From NCBI RefSeq assembly GCF_000376225.1, contig NZ_AQXL01000135.1, positions 124,001 to 188,000 on the forward strand: a stretch of 64,000 nt of DNA. The letters are read 5' to 3'. Shown in pieces: positions 9,097 through 17,569 of the stretch; the first letter of the stretch is position 1; every line of letters begins with the position of its first letter. The DNA comes from Effusibacillus pohliae DSM 22757. GTDB taxonomy: Bacteria; Bacillota; Bacilli; Tumebacillales; Effusibacillaceae. The notes under the pieces are model-generated. The model worked only from the letters and a program-made list of their open reading frames with translations, did no database searches and was not told the DNA's origin. The position numbers were made by a program, and so were the translations under genes.

Positions 9097-9459
9097 ATGA
9101 TGAACATCTTGCGAAAAATTTTTCGAACGGGGACGGTAACCAAAAAAACTCTTTTTGAAGAGGCGCCCGGCCGGTTCCGCGGTCAACCGGTTTTCGTATC
9201 CGACGTGTACACCGATTGTGGAGCATGTGTCACAGCTTGTCCGACTGGGGCCATCCAAATGCGGCAGGCGGAGGACGTTATGGAGCTTGAATTATCATAC
9301 GCGAACTGCATATTTTGCGGGATTTGTGCGGACGTTTGCGAACCCAAAACGATCCGGATGACAAATGAATACCGCCTGGCCACCAAAAACAAGCAGGATT
9401 TGCTTCGGACCGCTCGGATTTCGCAGAAATCACCGGAGCCGGTCGGGAAGGGAGTGTGA
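9097..9459 (+). CDS. hyfH: hydrogenase-4 component H-like 2x[4Fe-4S] ferredoxin subunit (NuoI type)
   Basis: About 120 residues with two cluster motifs, CGACVTACP and CIFCGICADVC, matching the NuoI/HycF/HyfH electron-transfer subunit that passes electrons between the small subunit and the electron donor. HyfH is normally longer (about 180), so this one lacks most of the C-terminal extension. The start is uncertain: ATG 9067, 9097 and 9100 are in frame. I prefer 9097, because TAGGGG lies about 10 nt in front and family proteins begin near MNILRKIF. Confidence 0.85.
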   Translation: MMNILRKIFRTGTVTKKTLFEEAPGRFRGQPVFVSDVYTDCGACVTACPTGAIQMRQAEDVMELELSYANCIFCGICADVCEPKTIRMTNEYRLATKNKQDLLRTARISQKSPEPVGKGV

Positions 9460-9463
9460 TACA

Positions 9464-9934
9464 ATGATCCATGTAAAAGAGGCGACGGATTGGAGAACCG
9501 GATTGCAAAAAAGAATCAAGGAAGTGCTGGGCAAATCCTTGCATATCCGGCATGTGGATAGCGGTTCCTGCAACGGATGTGATTTTGAAATGAGCGCCTT
9601 GTTGAACCCGGTCTATGACCTGCAGCGGTTTGGAGTCGATTTTGTGGCTTCCCCCCGGCATGCGGATCTATTGATGGTAACAGGCGGGGTTACGCGACAT
9701 CTTGAAGAAGCGCTGCGCAAAACGTATGATGCGACATCCAATCCCAAGATGGTCGTGGCGATCGGGGCTTGCGCATGTGGAGGGGGCATTTTTGGCCAAA
9801 CCTATGCAAACTGCGGCGGGGTTGATAAAATTGTTCCGGTGTATGTGTATGTTCCAGGCTGTCCTCCTCGCCCGCAGGCAATGATTGAAGGAATCCTGAT
9901 CGCGTTGGACAGGTATGAACAACTTTCAAAATGA
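9464..9934 (+). CDS. hyfI: hydrogenase-4 component I-like small subunit (NuoB type)
   Basis: A 156-residue small subunit of the NuoB/HycG/HyfI family, which holds the [4Fe-4S] cluster next to the active site of the large subunit. SGSCNGCDFE near residue 35 has the CxxC of group 4 hydrogenases; CACGGG near residue 105 and VPGCPPRP near residue 135 supply the other ligands, so the cluster site looks intact. The start ATG 9464 follows AAGGGAGTG. The stop overlaps the next ATG by 4 nt. Confidence 0.87.
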   Translation: MIHVKEATDWRTGLQKRIKEVLGKSLHIRHVDSGSCNGCDFEMSALLNPVYDLQRFGVDFVASPRHADLLMVTGGVTRHLEEALRKTYDATSNPKMVVAIGACACGGGIFGQTYANCGGVDKIVPVYVYVPGCPPRPQAMIEGILIALDRYEQLSK

Positions 9935-10275
9935 AGGGAACGATGAGGTTGAATCTGGAATTGCAACAATTCAAAGCGGATTTTTTTAAAGCACTGGGTC
10001 ATCCCTTGCGGATTCGGATTTTGGAATTGTTGTGTGAGGGAGATAAAAATGTCAATGAACTGCAGGCGCTGATTGGCAGCGAAGGTTCCGCAGTTTCCCA
10101 ACAGTTGGCGATTTTGCGCAATAAAAACATTGTGTATGGGACGAAGGATGGCAATAAGGTGACCTATTCCCTCCGGGATCCGATGATTAAAGAACTGTTG
10201 GCCGTTGCCCGTCAAATTTTTAACAACCACCTCATTGATACGATTTCGATGTTGGACAAGTTCAATGAAGAATGA
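9931..10275 (+). CDS. ArsR-type winged-helix transcriptional regulator
   Basis: A 114-residue winged-helix protein: KALGHPLRIRILELL is the opening helix of the ArsR family and SAVSQQLAILRNKNIV is the recognition helix. Only one cysteine is present (LLCEGD), so a classical thiol metal site is unlikely. It overlaps hyfI by 4 nt and is the last gene of the hyf-like operon, so it probably controls that operon. ATG 9943 with AAGGGA in front is an alternative start. Confidence 0.8.
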   Translation: MKGTMRLNLELQQFKADFFKALGHPLRIRILELLCEGDKNVNELQALIGSEGSAVSQQLAILRNKNIVYGTKDGNKVTYSLRDPMIKELLAVARQIFNNHLIDTISMLDKFNEE

Positions 10276-10279
10276 GGAA

Positions 10280-10310
10280 GGCTGCTGGGGGTTCTTGGCA
10301 GTCTTTTTTT
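10280..10310 (+). terminator. rho-independent terminator of the hyf-like operon
   Basis: A 7-bp stem, GGCTGCT paired with GGCAGTC using two G-U pairs, is followed by seven T. It begins 4 bp after the regulator stop codon. Confidence 0.8.
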
Positions 10311-10400
10311 GCTTGCACCCGATTTTTGTAACCATCCTGTAACTCTCGCCCGGTAGTATTCGGACAGAAATATTAGAAAAGTCAGTTTAAAGGAGGTGCC

Positions 10401-10703
10401 GTCAACATTGTCAACGCCTTACAAGCCAAGGATCAATGGGCGCAGACAAACGATTACATCGATGACGGATCCAACAACAATTCGGTTGATTCAACTTACG
10501 ACTCGGTGACTTCAGGTACGACGAACGGTTACAGTTGGGACAAATTTCGATATAATGACAGGAACGGCGCCGAATTGATCCAGTACTGGAAAGTGTACGG
10601 GTTGGGACATAAATGGTCCGGCGGCAGTACGGCCGGTTCCTATACGGATCCGAACGGCCCTGATGCTTCGAGCCTGATGTGGAACTTTTTCAAAACTCAC
10701 TGA
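10401..10703 (+). pseudogene. C-terminal relic of a PHB-depolymerase-type esterase (LpqC family)
   Basis: The frame is open from 10377 to the TGA at 10701 and encodes a typical C-terminal third of secreted poly(3-hydroxybutyrate)-depolymerase-like esterases: WAQTNDYIDDGSNNNSV, then LIQYWKVYGLGHKWSGG, SYTDPNGPDAS and a final MWNFF. The His in GLGHKWSGG is the expected catalytic histidine. The N-terminal two thirds, with signal peptide, lipase-box serine and aspartate, are absent. AAAGGAGGTG lies at 10389-10398, but the following codons offer only ATT (10407) as a start. I read it as a 5'-truncated gene; a short ATT-started protein is less likely. Confidence 0.6.
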
Positions 10704-10722
10704 AAGGTTGATATTGCAAGTT

Positions 10723-10752
10723 TCCAGCCCTGGGGGTTCCCCTTGGGCTGGA
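10723..10752 (+). terminator. strong hairpin without a T-run
   Basis: TCCAGCCC pairs perfectly with GGGCTGGA, and an inner GGGG/CCCC pair extends the stem. It lies between the esterase relic and the lipoprotein gene. The lack of a T-run argues for a degraded terminator or a 5' leader stem. Confidence 0.45.
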
Positions 10753-10771
10753 CGTTCAGGGAGGCATCTGT

Positions 10772-11329
10772 ATGAAAAGGGCGGTGGTCAGCTGGTTGTT
10801 GACGGTTGCTTTTTTTCTGTCGGGGTGTGCGTCGGGATCGATTCACCTGCAGGGAAAAAATCCGGAAGAAGTAGTGAGGTTGTATTACGAAACTGTCAAT
10901 CATAAACAATACGAATCCCTACCCTATTTTTTTTCCGATTCATTCGGTGGATCGAAAAAAGCGGATGATATCCGGAAAAAGCTGAACGATATCGATTCCA
11001 TGGAAATCATTCGGGTACTCGGGACACAAATCAAAGACGACCTGGCGCATGTTCACGCATCTGTCAGGGTTAAGGACAGGAACACCGGCCGCTATGACTA
11101 TAATTTTGCCCAGTATGATCTAATCAAACAAAACGGCGAGTGGAGGTTTGTATCGATTGAGAGTTTGGATGAAGGGAAACAGAAAATTTTGTTGGACTTG
11201 TGGAAACAGCAAAAACAATTGGTCAACAGCGATGAAACAGTCAGGGAACATGTTCGATGGATCGAGGAACAAAGGAGAAAATCGTATAGGGAAGCTATTA
11301 AACAGGAACCGGTGCCTGTTTCGGAATGA
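10772..11329 (+). CDS. putative lipoprotein with NTF2-like domain
   Basis: A 185-residue protein with a lipoprotein signal peptide (hydrophobic segment, then LSGC at residues 17-20), so it is probably anchored on the outer face of the membrane. The segment NPEEVVRLYYETVNHKQYESLPYFFS and the later YDLIKQNGEWRFVSIE resemble the SnoaL/NTF2-like fold common in Bacillota lipoproteins. The C-terminal third is highly charged and helical. GGGAGG lies 7 nt before the ATG. The function is unknown, and the neighbours give no hint. Confidence 0.7.
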   Translation: MKRAVVSWLLTVAFFLSGCASGSIHLQGKNPEEVVRLYYETVNHKQYESLPYFFSDSFGGSKKADDIRKKLNDIDSMEIIRVLGTQIKDDLAHVHASVRVKDRNTGRYDYNFAQYDLIKQNGEWRFVSIESLDEGKQKILLDLWKQQKQLVNSDETVREHVRWIEEQRRKSYREAIKQEPVPVSE

Positions 11330-11391
11330 ATGGTCCGCGATGGGATTGGACATTTCGGTGAAACATGAGATGTGAAACTGAAATGTAAGGG

Positions 11392-11420
11392 TTTACAATT
11401 CTCAAAAATCAATCTATAAT
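11392..11420 (+). promoter_or_regulatory. strong sigma-A promoter of glpQ-ugpABE
   Basis: TTTACA at 11392-11397 and a consensus TATAAT at 11415-11420 are separated by exactly 17 bp. The start site would lie about 30 nt before the leader terminator and about 310 nt before glpQ. Confidence 0.8.
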
Positions 11421-11436
11421 AGACTCACAAGTTAAT

Positions 11437-11510
11437 AGATTCGCTGTGAGAATCTGAGAACAGCCGATCACGGAAGCGTGAAACCGCTTCGGGTTGATTG
11501 GCTGTTTTTT
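11437..11510 (+). promoter_or_regulatory. GlpP-type antitermination leader upstream of glpQ
   Basis: Between promoter and gene lie a small inverted repeat (AGATTC at 11437-11442, GAATCT at 11450-11455) and then a long intrinsic terminator. In the terminator, AACAGCCGATCA (11459-11470) pairs with TGATTGGCTGTT (11495-11506), with an inner GAAGCG/CGCTTC stem and a T6 run. The glpD leader at 17461 starts with a related TAGATT...TCTGAGA segment. In Bacillus subtilis, GlpP with glycerol 3-phosphate prevents termination at such leaders. A glpP gene lies in this window, so glpQ-ugpABE is probably under the same control. The 11511-11734 remainder shows no gene. Confidence 0.65.
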
Positions 11511-11734
11511 GTTTTCGCGGGAGATGGATACTTCACAGTTTGATGGAATGAACAGAAGCCACTTTTAATTTGCAGCAGGTTTGAAGCAGAAGGGTTCTTC
11601 TTTAAACTGAGGCGACCTGACTCTCCCACACACGTTGAGCGCAGTTAGGGAACTGCTGATCGTTTCGAGCGTCTTTAAGCCACAAGGATTTTGAGCTGTT
11701 TGTATCGAAATGTTGAATACGGGAGGATTAAACT

Positions 11735-12451
11735 GTGAAGCCGTTAAATATCGCCCACAGGGGAGCATGTGCGCATGCACCAGAAAATACGATGGCAGCA
11801 TTTCGTTTAGCAGTAGAGATGGGGTGCAGCGGACTCGAATTTGATGTGCAACTCAGCAAAGATGGAATCCCTGTTGTAATTCACGATGAACGTTTGGATC
11901 GCATCACGGGTGCACATGGTCTTGTTAGTGAATATACGTGGAAAGAACTGAGGACGATGGATGTGGGAAAATGGATGGGCGATCGATGGAAAGGGGAGCG
12001 GATTCCCGCGCTGGAGGAAGTTCTGGTTGAATTTTCAGGTCTATTCCTTAATGTCGAGTTAAAAAATTCAGTCATACCTTATGACGGGCTGGAGGAAAAA
12101 GTGATCCGTTTGATTGAACGCTATTGCGACCCTGCGAATGTCATTGTCTCTTCCTTTAATCACGCATCTGTGAAATTCATCAAGGAACTTGCCCCGCATG
12201 TACAGACAGGTGTGCTGTATACAAAAGAACCGCAAAATGTACTTGAATATGTGTCAAGTTTGAATGCGAATGCGGTCCATCCTGAATACAGGCTTGTAAC
12301 ATCTGAAAAAATCAGCGATTTTCATTTCGCTGGTCTGATGGTGAACACTTGGACGGTCGACCAGTTTGCCGAAATACAGCGGTTGATCCAGATGGGGATC
12401 GATGGAATCATCACGAATTATCCCGACAGATTACAATTCTTGCTGTCCTAA
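11735..12451 (+). CDS. glpQ: glycerophosphodiester phosphodiesterase
   Basis: A 238-residue protein of the GDPD family that hydrolyses glycerophosphodiesters to glycerol 3-phosphate and an alcohol. HRGACAHAPENT at residues 7-18, EFDVQLSKDG near residue 37 and the following HDE give the active-site His pair and metal-binding acidic residues. No signal peptide is present, so it acts in the cytosol on imported substrate, consistent with the ugp transporter genes immediately downstream. The GTG start at 11735 follows GGGAGGA. The length is that of bacterial cytosolic GDPD enzymes. Confidence 0.9.
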   Translation: MKPLNIAHRGACAHAPENTMAAFRLAVEMGCSGLEFDVQLSKDGIPVVIHDERLDRITGAHGLVSEYTWKELRTMDVGKWMGDRWKGERIPALEEVLVEFSGLFLNVELKNSVIPYDGLEEKVIRLIERYCDPANVIVSSFNHASVKFIKELAPHVQTGVLYTKEPQNVLEYVSSLNANAVHPEYRLVTSEKISDFHFAGLMVNTWTVDQFAEIQRLIQMGIDGIITNYPDRLQFLLS

Positions 12452-12463
12452 GGGGGGATTTTC

Positions 12464-13411
12464 TTGGAATTGATAGACAAACGCAACCTTGAAATCGGGG
12501 GAGCAGCTTTGCCGATGAAATCTAATAAACCTGTGCGAAGGGGCTGGCGGAATTTGTGGACTGCAACGCCCTTTTTACTCCCTTCGTTGTTTCTGTTTGT
12601 CGTGTTCTTTTTTTATCCAATGTTTAAAACGATTTACTTAAGCTTCTACCTCACGAACGCGCGCGGGGATGCCAAGCAATGGGTCGGTTGGCTGCAATAT
12701 AAAGAGATGCTTACGTCACCCGAGTTTCACAATAGTTTAATGGTAACCCTAACATTCGTGATTTTGACGGTGGTTCCGGGGATCCTGTTGGCGTTATTCT
12801 TGGCGCTGCTGGTATCCAAACCGATTCGCGGCATCACATTTTTCCGTACGCTGATCATTTCTCCGGTTACTGTATCAGTCGCAACCGCTTCGACGATCGG
12901 GCTTCTCTTGTTTAATCCGAGTGTGAGCATCATCACCTACGCGCTTCGGATCTTTGGAGTGAAGGAAATTGCCTGGCTTACCGATCCTTTCTGGGCGATG
13001 ATAGCGGTTTCGATGGTTACGATATGGCTTGGTGTTGGGTTTAATACGATTATACTGCTGGGGGGATTGCAATCGATACCGAATGAAATTCTTGAAAGCT
13101 CGTTAATCGATGGAGCCGGTTTTTGGTGCCGTCTGCGTCACGTGATTCTTCCGCTTTTGTCGCCCAGCCTGTTCTTTGTATTAATTGTGTCGGTAATCGG
13201 AGCGTTTCAATCGTTTGGCCAGGTGAATATCCTGACCCAGGGCGGGCCTTCAGGGGCCACAAATCTAATTGTGTATTCCATCTACAGAAACGCATTCTTT
13301 AACTTTCAGTTTGGGTATGCGTCAGCACAATCGATTGCGTTATTTCTGATCATCTTGACACTCACCATGATTCAGTTTCTCGTGGTGGAAAGGAAGGTGC
13401 ATTACCAGTGA
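12464..13411 (+). CDS. ugpA: ABC transporter permease, glycerol-3-phosphate/glycerophosphodiester type
   Basis: A 315-residue permease of the MalF/UgpA group with six predicted helices. The EAA loop near residue 215 (ESSLIDGAGFWCRLRHVILPLLSPS) contacts the ATPase. The TTG start at 12464 is supported by AAGGGGGGA. It lies 12 bp after glpQ and overlaps ugpE. Assignment to glycerol-3-phosphate or glycerophosphocholine uptake rests on the linkage to glpQ and the glp genes; sugar specificity cannot be excluded by sequence alone. Confidence 0.8.
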   Translation: MELIDKRNLEIGGAALPMKSNKPVRRGWRNLWTATPFLLPSLFLFVVFFFYPMFKTIYLSFYLTNARGDAKQWVGWLQYKEMLTSPEFHNSLMVTLTFVILTVVPGILLALFLALLVSKPIRGITFFRTLIISPVTVSVATASTIGLLLFNPSVSIITYALRIFGVKEIAWLTDPFWAMIAVSMVTIWLGVGFNTIILLGGLQSIPNEILESSLIDGAGFWCRLRHVILPLLSPSLFFVLIVSVIGAFQSFGQVNILTQGGPSGATNLIVYSIYRNAFFNFQFGYASAQSIALFLIILTLTMIQFLVVERKVHYQ

Positions 13412-14235
13412 TGCAGACAAAAAAAGTTGCGTTGTCCCTGCACTATCTGATTCTTGTTCTCACTGCTCTCGTGATCGCCTTCCCGATTCTGTTTGCATTG
13501 CTGACAAGCCTCATGACACCGGAAGATACGACCGCTTATCCGCCGCGTCTGATTCCGTCTTCCATCCATTTGGCGAACTATGTGGAGGCTTTGCGGACTG
13601 CGCCACTGGGCCGTTTCATTTTTAATAGTTTGGTAGTTTCCACTCTAATTGTAACCGGACAGCTTATCACTTCCAGCCTGAGTGCGTACGCATTTTCATT
13701 TTTGCGATTTCCCGGTCGCCAGGTGATCTTTTATATTTTCTTATCCACGATGATGATCCCGTGGGAAGTCACTTTGATTCCGAACTACCTGACAATGAAA
13801 TATCTTGGTTGGCTGAGTACTTATCAAGGGTTGGCAGCTCCTTTTCTTGCTTCCGCATTTGGCACATTTTTGCTGCGTCAGTTTTACCTGCAAATTCCTA
13901 AGGAGCTTTATGAAGCAGCCACTATTGATGGATGCGGACATTGGCGGTTTTTTTTGAAGGTGGTATTGCCTCTTTCAAGGCCCGTTTTGGGAACGTTGGG
14001 TGTTTATGCTTTTTTACAGTCTTGGAACATGTACCTCTGGCCGCTTTTAATCACCAATAAAACCTCGATGAGAACAGTTCAAGTCGGGATCAGTATGTTG
14101 CAGTTTGAAGAGGCGTTATCCTGGAATCTGGTCATGGCGGGCGTGGTGATGGTTTTGCTCCCGACCATTCTGCTATTAATTATCGGACAACGTCAGTTGA
14201 TAAGAGGGTTAATGGCGGGGGCAGTAAAAGGATAG
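13408..14235 (+). CDS. ugpE: ABC transporter permease, glycerol-3-phosphate/glycerophosphodiester type
   Basis: A 275-residue permease of the MalG/UgpE group, partner of UgpA. It has six helices and the EAA loop EAATIDGCGHWRFFLKVVLPLSRP near residue 170. It starts with overlapping GTG 13408 / ATG 13411 at the ugpA stop, behind AGGAAGG, showing translational coupling. No ugpC ATPase follows, so a shared ATPase of the MsmX type encoded elsewhere probably drives the transporter. Confidence 0.8.
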   Translation: MMQTKKVALSLHYLILVLTALVIAFPILFALLTSLMTPEDTTAYPPRLIPSSIHLANYVEALRTAPLGRFIFNSLVVSTLIVTGQLITSSLSAYAFSFLRFPGRQVIFYIFLSTMMIPWEVTLIPNYLTMKYLGWLSTYQGLAAPFLASAFGTFLLRQFYLQIPKELYEAATIDGCGHWRFFLKVVLPLSRPVLGTLGVYAFLQSWNMYLWPLLITNKTSMRTVQVGISMLQFEEALSWNLVMAGVVMVLLPTILLLIIGQRQLIRGLMAGAVKG

Positions 14236-14265
14236 ACAAATCCAAAGTGTACAAGGAGGATGATT

Positions 14266-15630
14266 ATGAGAAAAGGAATTCTGGCAGGGTTGCTGACTTT
14301 GGCGATGGGTGTATCACCTCTGGTGGCCGGTTGTTCCAGCTCGCAAGAAACAGGGAAAAATGCGGACGGCGGAGAGAAAGGAGTTACAGAAATCACACTG
14401 TGGCATGCGATGGGGGGAGCAGCGGGGAAAGGTTTGGATGCTCTCGTTCAACAATTTAATGAGACCCATTCGAATATCAAAGTGACAGCGGTCTACCAAG
14501 GTTCATACGATGACGAGTTTAATAAATTCAAAACGGTGCAGGGCAGCGACGCGGCGCCGTCGCTGATGCAGGTGTACGATATTGGGACCCGTTTTATGAT
14601 TGACTCCGATTCGATTGTCCCCGTGCAAAAATTTATCGACGAAGATCACTACGATATTTCCGATTTCGAACCGAATATTTTGTCCTACTATCGGTTGGAT
14701 AACAAGTTATATTCGATGCCGATGAACGTGTCCACCCCGATCCTCTACTACAATAAGACGGCGTTTCAGAAAGCCGGATTGGATCCGAACAAACCGCCCC
14801 AAACTTGGAAAGAGGTAGAGGACTATGCAAAGAAGTTGACCAAAAAGGGCACTGATGGCAAAGTGGAGCAATATGGCATTTCGCTAGCGATATATGGATG
14901 GTTTTTTGAGCAATATCTGGCCAATCAAGGAGCTTTATATGCGAACAATGGGAACGGCCGGAAAGATCGCGCGACAGAGGCGATAGTGAACAAGGAGGCA
15001 GGAGTCCGATTTGTCGACTGGTGGAAGAAACTGTATGACGATGGTGTTCTCGGCAATTTTGGCCGCAAAACGTCCGACACGCAAGCGGCGTTTACCGCGG
15101 GAAAAACAGCTATGTTCATCGATTCGACGGGAGTGGCTCGCGGAATCGTTGACGGCGTCGGAAGCAAGTTCCAGATTGGAACGGCGCCTCTCCCCAAAGC
15201 GGAAGGTTCGCCAGGTGGTGTGATTATTGGAGGCGGATCATTGTGGATCATGAAAGATCAACCGGCAACCAAGCAAAAAGCCGCCTGGGAGTTTGTTAAG
15301 TTCATTAGCGAGCCGAAACAGCAAGCGTTCTGGCACACGGCAACCGGGTATTTCCCGATTCGCACTAAGGCGTATGACGAGCCGCTTTTGAAAGAGTTTG
15401 ATGAGAAGTATCCGCAGTTTAAAGTAGCTGTTCAACAATTACATGATACAAAACTGTCAGAGGCCACAACTGGAGCCGTGATTGGTGTTTTCCCGGAGGC
15501 GCGTACAACAATTGAAACCGCAATCGAAGATGTTCTTTTAAACAAGAAGACATCGCAACAGGCCTTGGATGAGGCCAATAGGAAGATCACAGATTCAATC
15601 GGTAAATACAATCAGATCTATAAGAAGTAA
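14266..15630 (+). CDS. ugpB: extracellular solute-binding lipoprotein, glycerol-3-phosphate/glycerophosphodiester type
   Basis: A 454-residue lipoprotein: signal peptide with lipobox VAGC at about residue 21, then a family 1 extracellular solute-binding domain (ITLWHAMGGAAGKGLDALV, NETHSNIKV) typical of UgpB and maltose-type receptors. It captures substrate outside the membrane for UgpA/E. ATG 14266 was chosen because AAGGAGG is 7 nt upstream; ATG 14260 would overlap the ribosome binding site. Last gene of the glpQ-ugpABE transcript. Confidence 0.85.
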   Translation: MRKGILAGLLTLAMGVSPLVAGCSSSQETGKNADGGEKGVTEITLWHAMGGAAGKGLDALVQQFNETHSNIKVTAVYQGSYDDEFNKFKTVQGSDAAPSLMQVYDIGTRFMIDSDSIVPVQKFIDEDHYDISDFEPNILSYYRLDNKLYSMPMNVSTPILYYNKTAFQKAGLDPNKPPQTWKEVEDYAKKLTKKGTDGKVEQYGISLAIYGWFFEQYLANQGALYANNGNGRKDRATEAIVNKEAGVRFVDWWKKLYDDGVLGNFGRKTSDTQAAFTAGKTAMFIDSTGVARGIVDGVGSKFQIGTAPLPKAEGSPGGVIIGGGSLWIMKDQPATKQKAAWEFVKFISEPKQQAFWHTATGYFPIRTKAYDEPLLKEFDEKYPQFKVAVQQLHDTKLSEATTGAVIGVFPEARTTIETAIEDVLLNKKTSQQALDEANRKITDSIGKYNQIYKK

Positions 15631-15680
15631 CATTGCCGATTACAGGGATCTTAAAATTGATTAGACCATTGGCATAAATC

Positions 15681-15720
15681 GGGAGGGCGTCATGGGCGGA
15701 ATCCAAGATCGCCCTCTCCC
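15681..15720 (+). terminator. GC-rich hairpin after ugpB
   Basis: GAGGGCG (15683-15689) pairs with CGCCCTC (15710-15716), extended by outer GG/CC. No T-run follows. It probably protects or ends the ugp transcript. The rest of the gap up to glpK contains a further imperfect hairpin near 15778-15813 but no terminator of the GlpP type and no recognisable promoter. Confidence 0.5.
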
Positions 15721-15825
15721 ACTTTCCAACCTGAATACCAGTAATAGAACAGGGCATAAACGTAACTCCAAGAAGAGAGTCTTGCCGGCTGGCGTGAAAG
15801 AGTCGGCTAGACTTGCGGCTCGTAG

Positions 15826-17418
<1,593 letters not shown>

Positions 17419-17438
17419 AATTTTCCCCGCACATGAGG

Positions 17439-17546
17439 TATAATGAAAATGCAACAACATAGATTTCAGGTCTGAGACGATTGAGAGACCGCAGCAAGGT
17501 GACTGTTCCTGAAGTGGAGAGTCTCCTTTGTTGTGGTCTCTTTTTA
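17439..17546 (+). promoter_or_regulatory. glpD leader with GlpP-type terminator
   Basis: A consensus TATAAT lies at 17439-17444, with a weak -35 region overlapping the glpK stop. It is followed by a TAGATT...GTCTGAGA segment and a long terminator: the strand from 17484 (AGAGACC) pairs with GGTCTCT at 17535-17541 through about 14 bp including G-U pairs, then T5. Bacillus subtilis glpD has the same arrangement, with GlpP plus glycerol 3-phosphate acting as antiterminator. The terminator ends 24 bp before the glpD start. Confidence 0.75.
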
Positions 17547-17569
17547 TTGATGGGAAAGGGGAATCGGAG

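Noticed and set aside
7492-9258. A 588-codon minus-strand frame opposite hyfG
   Set aside because: Antisense shadow; composition is not protein-like and it spans two genes.
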